Source: CAYWNK01 sp047639615
GTDB lineage: Bacteria > Planctomycetota > UBA1135 > GCA-002686595
Direction of reading: 5' to 3'
NCBI GenBank assembly: GCA_047639615.1
Contig: JBLIOL010000077.1
Location: 1 to 18,055, forward strand
Length of the DNA stretch: 18,055 bases
Positions 6,740 to 13,328 of the stretch are shown piece after piece (position 1 is the stretch's first letter; every line of letters starts with the position of its first letter). Made by a program: the position numbers and the translations under genes. The notes beneath the pieces were generated by a model. That model did not search any database. It saw only the letters and a program-made list of their open reading frames with translations, and was not told the DNA's origin.

Positions 6740-8779
6740 ATGTCTGATTCGATCTCCCTGTACGACTGGGTCCGTCAGGACCTTTCCGAAGACACCCACG
6801 CCCTCCTGACCTGGGAGGGGAGCTTCGAGCAATACCTGGAGCGCGTCGACACCGATCCGCGCCTGGCTCGAAACGCCTGGCAACGCTTGCTCGACATGAT
6901 CGAGCTGCACGGATCGCACTCCCTGCCCGGCGGCGGCCGGCGCTGGAACCTGTTCGACGATCCCCTCGGCAACGGAGCCGATGCGGTCTACGGGCTCGAC
7001 CAGCCCCTGGAAGATCTGGTCACGACCATCCGCGCCGGCGCACGTGGGCTTGGGCCTGAGCGTCGCATCGTTCTGCTGCACGGCCCGGTCGGTTCGGCCA
7101 AGAGCACCATCGCGCGGCTCTTGAAGCGCGGACTCGAGGACTACACCCAGCGCCAAGAGGGCGCTGTCTACACCTTCACATGGGACGTGGACGGGGAGCA
7201 GATCCCGTGCCCCATGAACCAGGATCCGCTGCTGCTGATCCCCGCGGCCCGTCGCAAGGACCTGTGTCAGCGCCTCAGCACCAAGCTGCGCGCCGAGTAC
7301 GAGCTGCACCTGGAGGGGGAGCTGGATCCGGTCAGCCGCTTCTACTACGCGCAGCTGATGGAGCGTTACTCGGGGGACTGGACCAAGGTCGTCTCCCACG
7401 TGCGCGTGCGGCGCTTCGTGTTCAGCGAGACGGATCGAGTGGGCATTGGCACCTTCCAACCTAAGGACGAGAAGAACCAGGACTCCACCGAGCTGACCGG
7501 TGACCTGAACTACCGCAAGATCGCGGAGTACGGCTCCGACTCCGATCCGCGCGCCTTCAACTTCGATGGTGAGTTCAACGTGGCCAACCGCGGCTTCCTC
7601 GAGTTCGTCGAAGTGCTCAAGCTCGACGTGGCTTTCCTGTACGACCTCCTGGGCGCAACCCAGGAGCACATGATCAAGCCCAAGAAGTTCCAGGCCACCA
7701 GCATCGACGAGGTGATCCTCGGGCACACCAACGAGCCCGAGTACAAGAAGCTCCAAAACAACGATCTGATGGAGGCCTTCCGGGACCGCACCATCAAGAT
7801 CGACGTGCCCTACAACACGCGCCTCTCGGATGAGGTGCAGATCTACCGTCGGCGCTACGGCGAGCGCGGTACGCCCGGTCGCGGCATGGCGCCGCACACC
7901 CTGGAGATGGTCTCCCTGTGGGCGGTGCTCACGCGTTTGGCCGATCCCCAGCACCCGAGTCTGAGTCTGCTGCAGAAGGCGCATCTGTACGACGGTCAGA
8001 CTGTGGAGGGCTTCACTCAGGAGCAGGTGGCGGAGTTGCGCGCGCAGGCACCACGCGAGGGCCTGGACGGCATTAGCCCGCGCTATGTGCAGGATCGTAT
8101 CGCGTCCGTGATCGTGTCCGGCAAATCGACCATCGGGCCCGAGGACGTGCTCGACTCAATCGAGGCTGGCCTGGCGCATCACTCGCTCGTGGCTTCCGAG
8201 GAGGTACGCAAGCGCTACCTAGAGCTGGTGGCCCTGGTGCGCGAAGAGTACGAGAGCGTGGTCAAGCACGAGGTGCAGGTGGCTATCGCCGCCGATCAGG
8301 ACGAGGTCGACCGCTTGTGTGCTAAGTACTTGGACAACGTGCGCGCCTACACAACGCGCGAGTTGCTGCCGGGTATCGGCGGCTATCCCCAGGATCCCGA
8401 TGAGCGCATGATGCGCGCCATCGAGGAGAAGATCGACATCCCGGAAGGCCGCAAGGACGACTTCCGTCACGAGTTGATGAACTACATCGCGGTGGTGCAT
8501 CTGGAGGGTCGCACCTTCGACTACCGCGAGAACGAGCGTCTGACGCGCGCCCTGGAACTGAAGATGTTCGAGGACCGACGCGATTCGATTCAGCTCACGA
8601 GCTTGGTCTCGAACGTGGTGGATCCGGACACGGCCGCCAAGATCGAGGTCATCCGCGACCGCCTGGTGCGCCAGTTCGGCTACGACGAGGTTTCGGCCGA
8701 TCTTGTTCTGCGCAAGGTTGCGGGCGCCTTCGCACGCGCCGCCGAGGACCAGGAAGAGGGTCCGGGCGAAGCGGCCTAG
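6740..8779 (+). CDS. prkA: PrkA-family AAA+ serine protein kinase / ATP-dependent protease (YeaG family)
   Basis: 679 residues, close to the usual length of about 630-680 for PrkA. The N-terminal AAA+ domain has a Walker A/P-loop GPVGSAKST at 115-123, and a family-typical FDGEFNVANRGFLEF segment at 275-289 in the Walker B/sensor region. The C-terminal part is the PrkA domain, ending in an acidic tail (EDQEEGPG). PrkA was first described as a serine kinase, and in Bacillus subtilis it has also been reported to act as an ATP-dependent protease affecting sporulation; in E. coli, YeaG takes part in adaptation to long nitrogen starvation. It is the first gene of a trio with DUF444 and SpoVR, which is the conserved neighbourhood for this family and strengthens all three calls. 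No Shine-Dalgarno precedes the ATG; the best match, GAGG at 6724-6727, is twelve bases away. It acts in the cytoplasm. Confidence 0.95.
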   Translation: MSDSISLYDWVRQDLSEDTHALLTWEGSFEQYLERVDTDPRLARNAWQRLLDMIELHGSHSLPGGGRRWNLFDDPLGNGADAVYGLDQPLEDLVTTIRAGARGLGPERRIVLLHGPVGSAKSTIARLLKRGLEDYTQRQEGAVYTFTWDVDGEQIPCPMNQDPLLLIPAARRKDLCQRLSTKLRAEYELHLEGELDPVSRFYYAQLMERYSGDWTKVVSHVRVRRFVFSETDRVGIGTFQPKDEKNQDSTELTGDLNYRKIAEYGSDSDPRAFNFDGEFNVANRGFLEFVEVLKLDVAFLYDLLGATQEHMIKPKKFQATSIDEVILGHTNEPEYKKLQNNDLMEAFRDRTIKIDVPYNTRLSDEVQIYRRRYGERGTPGRGMAPHTLEMVSLWAVLTRLADPQHPSLSLLQKAHLYDGQTVEGFTQEQVAELRAQAPREGLDGISPRYVQDRIASVIVSGKSTIGPEDVLDSIEAGLAHHSLVASEEVRKRYLELVALVREEYESVVKHEVQVAIAADQDEVDRLCAKYLDNVRAYTTRELLPGIGGYPQDPDERMMRAIEEKIDIPEGRKDDFRHELMNYIAVVHLEGRTFDYRENERLTRALELKMFEDRRDSIQLTSLVSNVVDPDTAAKIEVIRDRLVRQFGYDEVSADLVLRKVAGAFARAAEDQEEGPGEAA

Positions 8780-8789
8780 GGGGCTAGGA

Positions 8790-9908
8790 ATGGCGGGTGA
8801 ACTCTATCGCATGGAGCGCGACCGAGCGCGGTTCCGGGACATCGTCCGGGGTCGCTTACGGCAGGATCTGCGGCGCTACCTACAGACCTCCGAACTGCTG
8901 GGTAGGCAGGGCGGGCGTACGATTTCGATTCCCGTTCCGCAGATCGAATTGCCGCGCTTTCGCTTCGGCGACAACCAGGGTGATGGCGTTGGCCAGGGGC
9001 CTGGCAAAGAAGGCGAGGCCGTGGAGGGTGAGGGTGAGGGCGAGGAGGGCGTCGGCGCGGCCGGGGATCAACCCGGGAAGCACGTGCTCGAGGTCGAGGT
9101 AGAGCTGGCAGAGCTGGCGGCCATGCTCGGCAGTGAGCTGGAATTGCCCGACGTGCAGCCGCGCGGCACGCGTCAGCTGATCACCGAGGGCGGCCGCTAC
9201 ACGGGCATTCGTAGCCAGGGTCCGCAATCCTTGCGGCACTTCAGGCGCACCTTCCGGCGCGCCTTGCAGCGCACTATCTCTGAGGGTGATTGGGATCCCA
9301 ACAATCCGGTGGTGGTGCCCATGCGCGACGACGAGCGCTTCCGTGCCAAGCGCACAGCGCCCAAGCCGGAATCTTCGGCCGTGATCCTGCACATGATGGA
9401 TGTGTCGGGTTCCATGGGCCGCGAGCAGAAGGATGTGGTGCGCATCAAGGCCTTCTGGATCGACACCTGGTTGCGCAGCCAGTACGAGAACATCGAAGTG
9501 GTCTACATCGTCCACGACGCGGCGGCCAAGGTCGTCTGCCAGGAGGACTTCTTCCACCTGCGCGAGTCCGGTGGCACCAAGATCAGTTCGGCTTACGAGC
9601 TATGCCTGCAGCTGATCCAGGAGAAGTACCGGCCCGAGAACTGGAACATCTACCCCTTCCACTACTCGGATGGGGACAACTGGAGCGCGCGCGATTCCGA
9701 TCGCTGCGTTGGCATGCTGCGCGACGAGATCCTGCCGCGCGTCAATCAGTTCTGCTATGGGCAGGTCAAGAGCGCCTACGGCTCGGGTCAGTTCAAGAAG
9801 GATTTGGATGCGGGCCTCGGCGACATGGAGAGCCTGGTGACCGCCGCGGTCAACGGCCGCGAGGACATCCCCGAAGCCATCCGTACATTCCTCGGGAAGG
9901 GGCGCTAG
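8790..9908 (+). CDS. yeaH: DUF444 / YeaH-YhbH family protein with von Willebrand A domain
   Basis: 372 residues. The ATG at 8790 is chosen because AGGGGG at 8778-8783 lies six bases before it and the N-terminus MAGELYRMERDRARFRD is family-like; the longer open frame overlaps prkA. The first 60 residues are basic and arginine-rich, then a Gly/Glu-rich linker (about 68-92) leads into a von Willebrand A fold. Its metal-ion-dependent adhesion site is complete: D204-V-S-G-S208, Thr263 in SGGTKISSA and Asp294 in YSDGDNW. The C-terminus carries the family-typical KSAYGSGQF segment. Proteins of this family are co-expressed with PrkA and SpoVR in stress and stationary phase; the molecular role is not settled, but a vWA partner next to an AAA+ protein suggests a substrate or scaffold adaptor. 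Ten bases separate it from prkA and two from the SpoVR gene. Confidence 0.93.
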   Translation: MAGELYRMERDRARFRDIVRGRLRQDLRRYLQTSELLGRQGGRTISIPVPQIELPRFRFGDNQGDGVGQGPGKEGEAVEGEGEGEEGVGAAGDQPGKHVLEVEVELAELAAMLGSELELPDVQPRGTRQLITEGGRYTGIRSQGPQSLRHFRRTFRRALQRTISEGDWDPNNPVVVPMRDDERFRAKRTAPKPESSAVILHMMDVSGSMGREQKDVVRIKAFWIDTWLRSQYENIEVVYIVHDAAAKVVCQEDFFHLRESGGTKISSAYELCLQLIQEKYRPENWNIYPFHYSDGDNWSARDSDRCVGMLRDEILPRVNQFCYGQVKSAYGSGQFKKDLDAGLGDMESLVTAAVNGREDIPEAIRTFLGKGR

Positions 9909-9910
9909 GC

Positions 9911-11326
9911 ATGGTCTCCGGTCCGGGACTCAACGCGGCCCAGTTCGCCCACGCGCAACGCACGGAGGCGGCCGCTCACGCGGCGGGTTTGGACTTCTTC
10001 GAGGTGCTCTTCGAGCCCCTCGACGCTTGCGATGTGAATGCGGTGGCTGCCTATGGAGGCTTCCCCAGGCGCTACGCATCCTGGCGCTTTGGCATGGACT
10101 TCGAGCGCCTGCACAAGAGCTACAGCTACGGCCTCTCCAAGATCTATGAGCTGGTGATCAATAACGATCCGACCATCGCCTACCTGGTGCGCTCCAACTC
10201 GATCATGGAGCAGAAGCTCGTCATGGCCCACGTCTTCGGGCACGCGGACTTCTTCAAGCACAACACCTGGTTCGCGCCCACGGAGCGCCACATGGTGGAC
10301 GTCATGGAGCGTCACGCCGAGCAGATGCAGGCCAGCCTGGACGCCCATGGGGTCGAGCGCGTGGAGACCTTCTTGGACGCGGTGCTAAGCCTCGACACAT
10401 TGATCGATCCCTATTTACCGCAGCGCGAACGTATGCGGCAAGGGCGTAGGGATGGGGAAGGCGTAGACCTGCGCGAGCGCGCGCGACTGGCCCTGGAGGC
10501 GGTGCTCGACGGGGAGCCGAAGCCCGGTGCTAAAGCGGCGCCCTCGCCTTCGGATCCGCCCACCTATGACATCCTTGGTTTCCTGTTGGAGCACGCACCC
10601 CTGCTGTCGTGGCAGCGCGAAATCGTGCGCATGGTGCGAACCGAGGCGTACTACTTCCTGCCCCAGCGCATGACCAAGATCATCAACGAGGGCTGGGCAT
10701 CGTTCTGGCACAGCCGCTTGCTCACCAGTGGGCTCTTGGAGCCCTCGGAGATTGTGGACTTCGCCGACTGTCACTCCGGTGCCACGGCCACGGGCCCGGG
10801 CCAACTCAATCCCTACAAGCTGGGCATCGATCTCTTCCGCCACGCGGAGCGGCGCGGCCTGGACATCTTTCACCTGCGCCGGATACACAATGATGTGTCC
10901 TTCATCGACGAGGTCATGGACGAGTCCTTTGCGGCCAAGAGCCAGCTCTTCGTGGTGGAGCACGATGGCCGTACCGGTGAGGCCCAGGTGGGCAGCCGCG
11001 ACTGGCGTCAGGTGAAGGAAAGGCTGCTGCAGAACCTGACCTGGTGCGGCAGCCCGCGGGTCGAGTTGATCGGCGCGGACGAGAATGGCTGCGGCGAACT
11101 GCTCCTGCGCCACCACCACGACGGGCGCGACATCCGTTTGGCGGAGGCCGGCGACCTGCTGCGCAACCTGTCTCTGATCTGGGGTACTAGCGTGCACCTG
11201 CTCAGTCTGGACGAGGGCCAGGAGCGGCGCGTAAGCGTGGATGGGGACTCCGTACGGGTTTTAGGTGCGGATGCTCCCCTGGAGAGCGAGGGGCCCGAGC
11301 CGGAACAACCCAAGGCGGCCGGGTAG
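9911..11326 (+). CDS. spoVR: SpoVR family protein (YcgB-like)
   Basis: 471 residues, slightly shorter than E. coli YcgB (about 510). The ATG at 9911 lies two bases after the DUF444 stop, with a strong purine-rich GGGAAGGGG at 9894-9902 eight bases upstream; the open frame before it overlaps DUF444 and is discarded. Family landmarks: GLDFFEVLFEPLD near the N-terminus, YGGFPRRYASWRFGM at 48-62, KSYSYGLSKIYELVINNDP at 69-87, and MAHVFGHADFFKHN at 105-118, with several histidines that could bind a metal. The C-terminal third includes YKLGIDLF and VSFIDEVMDE. SpoVR is needed for normal spore cortex in Bacillus and is widespread in non-spore-formers beside PrkA and DUF444. The spacing shows it is the third gene of one operon. 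The biochemical function of the family is unknown. Confidence 0.94.
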   Translation: MVSGPGLNAAQFAHAQRTEAAAHAAGLDFFEVLFEPLDACDVNAVAAYGGFPRRYASWRFGMDFERLHKSYSYGLSKIYELVINNDPTIAYLVRSNSIMEQKLVMAHVFGHADFFKHNTWFAPTERHMVDVMERHAEQMQASLDAHGVERVETFLDAVLSLDTLIDPYLPQRERMRQGRRDGEGVDLRERARLALEAVLDGEPKPGAKAAPSPSDPPTYDILGFLLEHAPLLSWQREIVRMVRTEAYYFLPQRMTKIINEGWASFWHSRLLTSGLLEPSEIVDFADCHSGATATGPGQLNPYKLGIDLFRHAERRGLDIFHLRRIHNDVSFIDEVMDESFAAKSQLFVVEHDGRTGEAQVGSRDWRQVKERLLQNLTWCGSPRVELIGADENGCGELLLRHHHDGRDIRLAEAGDLLRNLSLIWGTSVHLLSLDEGQERRVSVDGDSVRVLGADAPLESEGPEPEQPKAAG

Positions 11327-11361
11327 ACCACTGCTCAACGGTGGGATCCGAGGCTGCGGGA

Positions 11362-11367
11362 TACTAT
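11362..11367 (+). promoter_or_regulatory. Possible -10 element (TACTAT) just upstream of the nuclease gene
   Basis: TACTAT differs from TATAAT at two positions and ends nine bases before the ATG at 11377. Transcription from it would start at or within a few bases of that ATG, giving a leaderless or nearly leaderless message, which agrees with the absence of any Shine-Dalgarno there. No good -35 is visible. This is a candidate only. Confidence 0.25.
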
Positions 11368-11376
11368 TCTTGGGCC

Positions 11377-12312
11377 ATGGCGATCGTTCACGAACTCTCT
11401 TGGTCTAGCTCGCGTGACGGCAACTTTCAGGAGTGCCGGCGGCGCTACTACGTGGACTACTACCTGTCGTGGTTGGGCTGGGGCAAGGGCGCGCCCAAGG
11501 CTCGGCAGAATGCGTACCTGCTGAAGAAGATGACGCGCATGCCGATGCTGGCTGGCGACCTGGTGCACCAGGCCATCCAGCGCTACATCGAGGCCAAGCG
11601 CGAGGGGCAGCTGATCGATCTGGCCACCAGCCAGGCCTGGGCGGTGGGTGAGCTGCGTGCAGCCTACAAGACCTCGCGGGATGGGGGCTGGCGCATGCGG
11701 CCTTCCAAGCTCACGCACTTTGCGGAGCACCACTATGAGGAGGCCTGCATCGATGAGAAAACCGCTGCGGCAGGCGAGTATGGCGGCCGCTACAAGCAGC
11801 GCATCGAGCAGTGCCTGGCCAACTTCTACGAGTCGCCCAAGCTGGCTGCGGTGCGCAATGCACAGCCCGCTAGCTTCCTGGCCTGCGAGGATCTGTCGAC
11901 CTTCCCGCTCTTCGAGACCAAGGTCTACGCGGTGCCGGACTTCGCCTTTCGCGCGGACGATGGCAGCGTGCAGGTCTACGATTGGAAGACGGGGCGCGAG
12001 AACGAGCGCGACCGCTTCCAACTCGCTGTCTACACCGAATACGCCGTGGCCCAGTGGGGCGCGCGGCCGGAAGACGTGCATTGCATGGACGTCTACTTGG
12101 GCGATGGGAAGATCGTCGAGCAGACCTTCGACGCACAGCAGCGCGCTGATCTGCGCGAGCGTATCGAGACCTCCATCAGCGGCATGCGTGCCGTGCACTT
12201 CGACGCCGACCGCGGCGTGGGCGATCCCGAGGCCTTCCCCAAGGTGGACGCTGATTCCGCCGGGGCGCGGGCTTGCGGCACCTGCAACTATCGCGAGCTC
12301 TGCGACCGCTAG
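11377..12312 (+). CDS. Stand-alone PD-(D/E)XK nuclease, RecB/Cas4-like with probable 4Fe-4S cluster
   Basis: 311 residues from the ATG at 11377; an upstream GTG at 11341 would add twelve residues but has no better support. Nuclease motifs in order: His64 in AGDLVHQAI, Glu180, Asp188 in VPDFAF, D202-W-K204 in VYDWKTG, and QLAVYT at 215-220 (the QxxxY motif of RecB-type nucleases). Four cysteines are placed as in iron-sulfur-stapled nucleases: Cys20 in ECRRRYYVDYY, then Cys300, Cys303 and Cys309 in ACGTCNYRELC. The family cuts or resects DNA, usually with a helicase partner (AddB, Cas1/Cas2), but no helicase, cas gene or CRISPR repeat is in the window. It follows spoVR by 50 bases, and its stop is one base from the next glycosyltransferase start. 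It may be a DNA-repair exonuclease; the exact substrate cannot be told. No SD is visible. Confidence 0.85.
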   Translation: MAIVHELSWSSSRDGNFQECRRRYYVDYYLSWLGWGKGAPKARQNAYLLKKMTRMPMLAGDLVHQAIQRYIEAKREGQLIDLATSQAWAVGELRAAYKTSRDGGWRMRPSKLTHFAEHHYEEACIDEKTAAAGEYGGRYKQRIEQCLANFYESPKLAAVRNAQPASFLACEDLSTFPLFETKVYAVPDFAFRADDGSVQVYDWKTGRENERDRFQLAVYTEYAVAQWGARPEDVHCMDVYLGDGKIVEQTFDAQQRADLRERIETSISGMRAVHFDADRGVGDPEAFPKVDADSAGARACGTCNYRELCDR

Positions 12313-12313
12313 C

Positions 12314-13231
12314 ATGGCCAGCCCGCGCGTGACCATCTGCCTGCCGACCCTCGAGGGGGAGCGCGATCTAGAGCGACTGCTCCCGGCCCTGGCGGCCCAG
12401 GTGGGGTGTGGCGCGCTTGAGCTGGTGGCTATCGATTCCTCCTCGCAGGATAGCACCCAGGAGCTGCTGCGCGCCGCGGGCGCCCAGCTGGTGGTCATCC
12501 CGCGTTCAGAGTTCCGCCACGGGGCCACCCGCAACCGTTTGGCGCAGCTGGCCACGGGCGAGGTCTGCGTATTTCTCTCCCAGGACGCGCTGCCCTCGGG
12601 GCCCGACTTCTTGGCCAAGCTGCTAGCGCCCTTCGAGGACGCTAGCGTGGCCGGCGTGACCGCGCGCGTCTTGCCCCACGCGAGCGACGATCCGCTGACC
12701 GCACGCACCGTGCTGGCTGCGCCCGAGGCTCAGGCTGAGACCGAACGACGTCAGTTGGATGCGGGCCAGAGCCTGGCGCAGCTAGCGCCCCTGCGGCGCG
12801 ACGAGCTGGTGCGCTTCAACGATGTGTCCAGCGCCATCCGGCGCGAGGTGTTGCTCGAGTTGCCCTTCCCGGACGTGGACTTCGGTGAGGATTCCGCCTG
12901 GGCTGCCCTGGCCCTCAATGCCGGCCACGCGCTGGTCTTCTGCGCCGAGGCCGAGGTGCTGCACGCGCACCGCTACGGACCACGGGCCGCCTTCGAGCGC
13001 TACCGGGTGGACGCCGCCTTCCAGCGCAGCGCCCACGGAGTGCGCGTCAGGCCCGGAATTTTCAGCGTTCTTAAGGGAGTAGCTTACGAGGTGTGCGCCG
13101 ACGTGAGACACGTGGCAGGCGAAGGCCGTGGGTGGCTCCATTTGGCACGCTCACCCTTCCTACGGGGGGCTCAGGTGCTTGGACAGTGGTTCGGTACCCA
13201 CGGTTGGAACCCGGGATCGCCACGCTCCTGA
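12314..13231 (+). CDS. GT2-family glycosyltransferase, rhamnosyltransferase-like
   Basis: 305 residues from the ATG at 12314, one base after the nuclease stop (TAG-C-ATG), so translation is probably coupled; no Shine-Dalgarno is seen. GT-A fold landmarks: VTICLPTLEGE at 6-16, LVAIDSSSQDST at 37-48 (nucleotide-binding strand with the usual D-S/G-S-x-D-x-T), EFRHGATRN at 66-74, FLSQDALP at 87-94 containing the metal-binding acidic position, RFNDVSSAIRREVL at 167-180 and FGEDSAWA at 190-197 as the likely catalytic-base region. The HG-x-TRN plus Q-D-A-x-P set is typical of bacterial rhamnosyltransferase-type GT2 enzymes. It is cytoplasmic or peripheral at the membrane, with no transmembrane segment. 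It closely parallels the first domain of the next gene. The donor and acceptor sugars cannot be told. Confidence 0.85.
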   Translation: MASPRVTICLPTLEGERDLERLLPALAAQVGCGALELVAIDSSSQDSTQELLRAAGAQLVVIPRSEFRHGATRNRLAQLATGEVCVFLSQDALPSGPDFLAKLLAPFEDASVAGVTARVLPHASDDPLTARTVLAAPEAQAETERRQLDAGQSLAQLAPLRRDELVRFNDVSSAIRREVLLELPFPDVDFGEDSAWAALALNAGHALVFCAEAEVLHAHRYGPRAAFERYRVDAAFQRSAHGVRVRPGIFSVLKGVAYEVCADVRHVAGEGRGWLHLARSPFLRGAQVLGQWFGTHGWNPGSPRS

Positions 13232-13275
13232 AGCTCGGGCCCCCAGACTGTCGATCTTCTAATAGCGAACCCCTG

Positions 13276-13316
13276 CCCCGTGGTTGGCCTGCGGGCCAAA
13301 GCGGGGTTTACTTATT
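13276..13316 (+). terminator. Candidate intrinsic terminator or attenuator between two glycosyltransferase genes
   Basis: The inverted repeat TTGGCC (13284-13289) / GGCCAA (13294-13299) with a four-base TGCG loop is extended by CCCCG (13276-13280) pairing with CGGGG (13302-13306) across a small internal loop. It is followed directly by TTTACTTATT, seven T in ten bases. This is the layout of a Rho-independent terminator, though the T-run is interrupted. It lies 45 bases after one gene and 13 bases before the next ATG, so it could also act as an attenuator. Confidence 0.45.
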
Positions 13317-13328
13317 CGCCCACTCATC

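Noticed and set aside
6482..7984. A 500-residue minus-strand open frame opposite prkA
   Set aside because: It mirrors the well-supported prkA reading frame in a GC-rich gene; its protein shows no domain and has shadow-like composition.
11328..11344. A CCAC...GTGG inverted repeat after spoVR
   Set aside because: Only four pairs and no T-run, so it is too weak to call a terminator.
11377..12312. Naming the nuclease Cas4 and inferring a CRISPR system
   Set aside because: No cas1, cas2, effector gene or repeat-spacer array is in the window; many orphan RecB-like nucleases share these motifs.
11335..12708. A 457-residue minus-strand open frame opposite the nuclease and the GT2 gene
   Set aside because: It spans two plus-strand genes with clear motifs, and its own translation shows none.
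13284..13328. A TTG start for the fusion glycosyltransferase
   Set aside because: The TTG lies inside the terminator-like stem with no ribosome binding site; the ATG at 13329 begins just before the conserved GT2 strand.
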